DNA from: Flavobacteriaceae bacterium
GTDB taxonomy: Bacteria; Bacteroidota; Bacteroidia; Flavobacteriales; Weeksellaceae
Direction of reading: 5' to 3'
DNA: 7,425 bases
Assembly (NCBI GenBank): GCA_031273305.1
Contig: JAISSC010000041.1
Span: 1 to 7,425 of the forward strand
Under the pieces are notes generated by a model that was not told where the DNA came from, ran no database searches, and saw only the letters and a program-made list of their open reading frames with translations. Within the stretch, counting starts at the first letter, position 1. Each line of letters starts with the position of its first letter. A program made the translations under genes and the position numbers. Shown here one piece after another: positions 6,147-7,425 of this stretch.

Positions 6147-7425
6147 TTACATTATTTCTATCTCATCTATATCAAAGTTGTTGTTATTGCCTCGTTCGTT
6201 TCGTTGACGATTTTTTCTATCATTTTTGACGTCTTTACTGAATCTGTAAGTGAATGATAATGTGAATTGTCTGGGTCTCCATTGCATTTCGGAATACCGG
6301 TAAAAATCTTCCCCGAAGGTTTCCGATTTCCTCATCCTTGAATTAAATATATCCTGAATATTAAACAGGATAGTTCCTTGTCCTTTTAGTACGTCTCTAC
6401 TTATTCCCAAGTTCAGACCATACATTTCTTTCATGTTGTTTTGTCCGACTTCTCTGGGAGCCATGTAATCTCCTTGTAACTGGATATTAAAGAGATCAGG
6501 CAATCTTACCGACGTATTTAATCTTGCTCTCCATGCAAAACCGCTTCTATCCAAATCTTCTGTTTTTTCGACAGGAAGCCCTGTAACCGGGTCTGTTGTT
6601 GTATAAGTATTACTTCCGAAGTTCTCATATTGAAAGAGGTTAAACTCCCCAAATATCCTCCACCATTTGTATGGAGTAATAGAATAGGAAAGCTCACCTC
6701 CGTATCGGTTTTCATACCCTATATTCACAGGCATGGTGTTTAAATTCCCCAATGCATCGGAAGTGGTTATCGGTTGGAAAGGACCATCGGTTCTCTGGTA
6801 ATAAACAGACGGAGTAAGCCCCCAAGTTCGTTGTTGAATATTAAACCCTAATTCATAAGAATCTGTGTATGACGGATTTAAATCAGGATTTCCCTGAAAG
6901 GTATTTCTGTCATCGGAGAGATTTTTATATGGGATAAGCATCCTGCTTCTGGGACGGTCTATTCTACGGCTGTAACTTAGCTGTAACTGGCTTTTTTCAG
7001 TGAGGTTATAATTTAAATGAAGAGTAGGAAAAAGGTCGGTATAATTTTTACTTATAGTGGAGTTCTCTTTAACAGACTGAACTTTGATAATTGAGGTTTC
7101 TTCCCGCAATCCTGCCAGAAAAGAAAAATTCCCAAACTTGTTCCCGTATTGGACATAAGCGGATAAAGTATTTTCTTCATACTGGGTCGTATCGGTATAA
7201 TTAGGGTCGAGAATCCATGAATCGGCACCATATTCCGTCTGTTTCAAAGAGAAATCCGTTTCTGTTTTGGAGTAGTCTGTCCGTACTCCGGCTTCCAGTT
7301 GAGAACCTTCTTTAAAGGGAAGTACATAATCGGACTTTACCATAAAACCTTTACGATTATTAAAATTCAGGCTCTTTCCAAGTTTGCTGTCATAAATGTC
7401 GGAATCTGAATCTTCTGTTGTATAG
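6147..7425 (-). CDS. TonB-dependent receptor-type outer-membrane beta-barrel protein (3' part, partial)
   Basis: The C-terminal 425 codons of an outer-membrane beta-barrel protein. The frame stays open to the right edge, so the true start, signal peptide and any plug domain lie outside the window; the Met codon at 7341-7343 is internal. The sequence is a series of amphipathic strands with aromatic ends and loops rich in Asn, Thr and Asp. Typical of the Bacteroidota outer-membrane beta-barrel family are LNYNLTEKSQLQLSYSRRIDRP, GNPDLNPSYTDSYELGFN and the final strand RQFTLSFTYRF. A tail of about 30 residues, rich in Lys/Arg/Asn and then Asp/Glu, follows the last strand, as often seen in this family. 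The ligand cannot be read from this fragment. The gene converges on the dehydrogenase gene with 9 bp between stop codons, so no separate terminator fits there. Confidence 0.88.
   Translation of the reverse strand, partial: YTTEDSDSDIYDSKLGKSLNFNNRKGFMVKSDYVLPFKEGSQLEAGVRTDYSKTETDFSLKQTEYGADSWILDPNYTDTTQYEENTLSAYVQYGNKFGNFSFLAGLREETSIIKVQSVKENSTISKNYTDLFPTLHLNYNLTEKSQLQLSYSRRIDRPRSRMLIPYKNLSDDRNTFQGNPDLNPSYTDSYELGFNIQQRTWGLTPSVYYQRTDGPFQPITTSDALGNLNTMPVNIGYENRYGGELSYSITPYKWWRIFGEFNLFQYENFGSNTYTTTDPVTGLPVEKTEDLDRSGFAWRARLNTSVRLPDLFNIQLQGDYMAPREVGQNNMKEMYGLNLGISRDVLKGQGTILFNIQDIFNSRMRKSETFGEDFYRYSEMQWRPRQFTLSFTYRFSKDVKNDRKNRQRNERGNNNNFDIDEIEIM

Noticed and set aside
6518..6715. Minus-strand open frame of 65 codons in another frame of the receptor gene
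   Set aside because: The receptor frame encodes clear beta-strands here; the alternative peptide is an out-of-frame shadow.
7341..7343. Met codon as the start of the receptor gene
   Set aside because: The frame is open through 7424 and the upstream residues continue the beta-barrel pattern, so the gene is simply cut by the window edge.

Overview
The window looks like chromosomal DNA of a low-GC member of the Bacteroidota, most probably class Flavobacteriia; I cannot name the genus from the sequence. Four things support this. TAnnTTTG-type -7 promoter elements precede the first two genes. The genes lack strong Shine-Dalgarno sequences. There is a secreted S9B dipeptidyl peptidase IV with a typical signal peptide. 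There is also an outer-membrane beta-barrel receptor of the type these bacteria carry in many copies.

Layout. Positions 1-133 are a GC-richer intergenic patch made almost entirely of nested inverted repeats and resembling a REP/MITE-like element. A promoter (167-174) then leads into a complete DPP IV gene (200-2350, +). The 161 bases between this gene and the next hold a striking array of four TTAACCT-like heptamers spaced exactly 11 bp apart (2421-2460), followed by a TATCTTTG -7 element (2489-2496). This appears to be a regulated promoter for a three-gene same-strand operon. The operon encodes: (i) a 555-residue protein (2512-4179) whose C-terminal half shows the signature motifs of the nucleoside phosphorylase/AMP nucleosidase fold behind a long N-terminal region I do not recognise; (ii) a Wzz-like two-transmembrane polysaccharide chain-length protein (4193-5203); and (iii) a Gfo/Idh/MocA sugar dehydrogenase resembling WlbA (5184-6137), which overlaps gene ii by 20 nt. 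Converging on it with only 9 bp between stop codons is the 3' part of a TonB-dependent-receptor-type beta-barrel gene (6147 to beyond the right edge, -).

How the genes may work together. The DPP IV gene has its own promoter and probably works alone in periplasmic peptide degradation. The Wzz-like protein and the dehydrogenase both point to surface polysaccharide synthesis: nucleotide-sugar modification and control of chain length. The nucleosidase-fold protein is joined to them only by co-transcription, so a functional link is inference. The most interesting point is that a Pho-box-like direct-repeat operator precedes a nucleosidase-like gene. E. coli AMP nucleosidase is known to respond to phosphate starvation, which suggests a testable phosphate or nucleotide-stress hypothesis.
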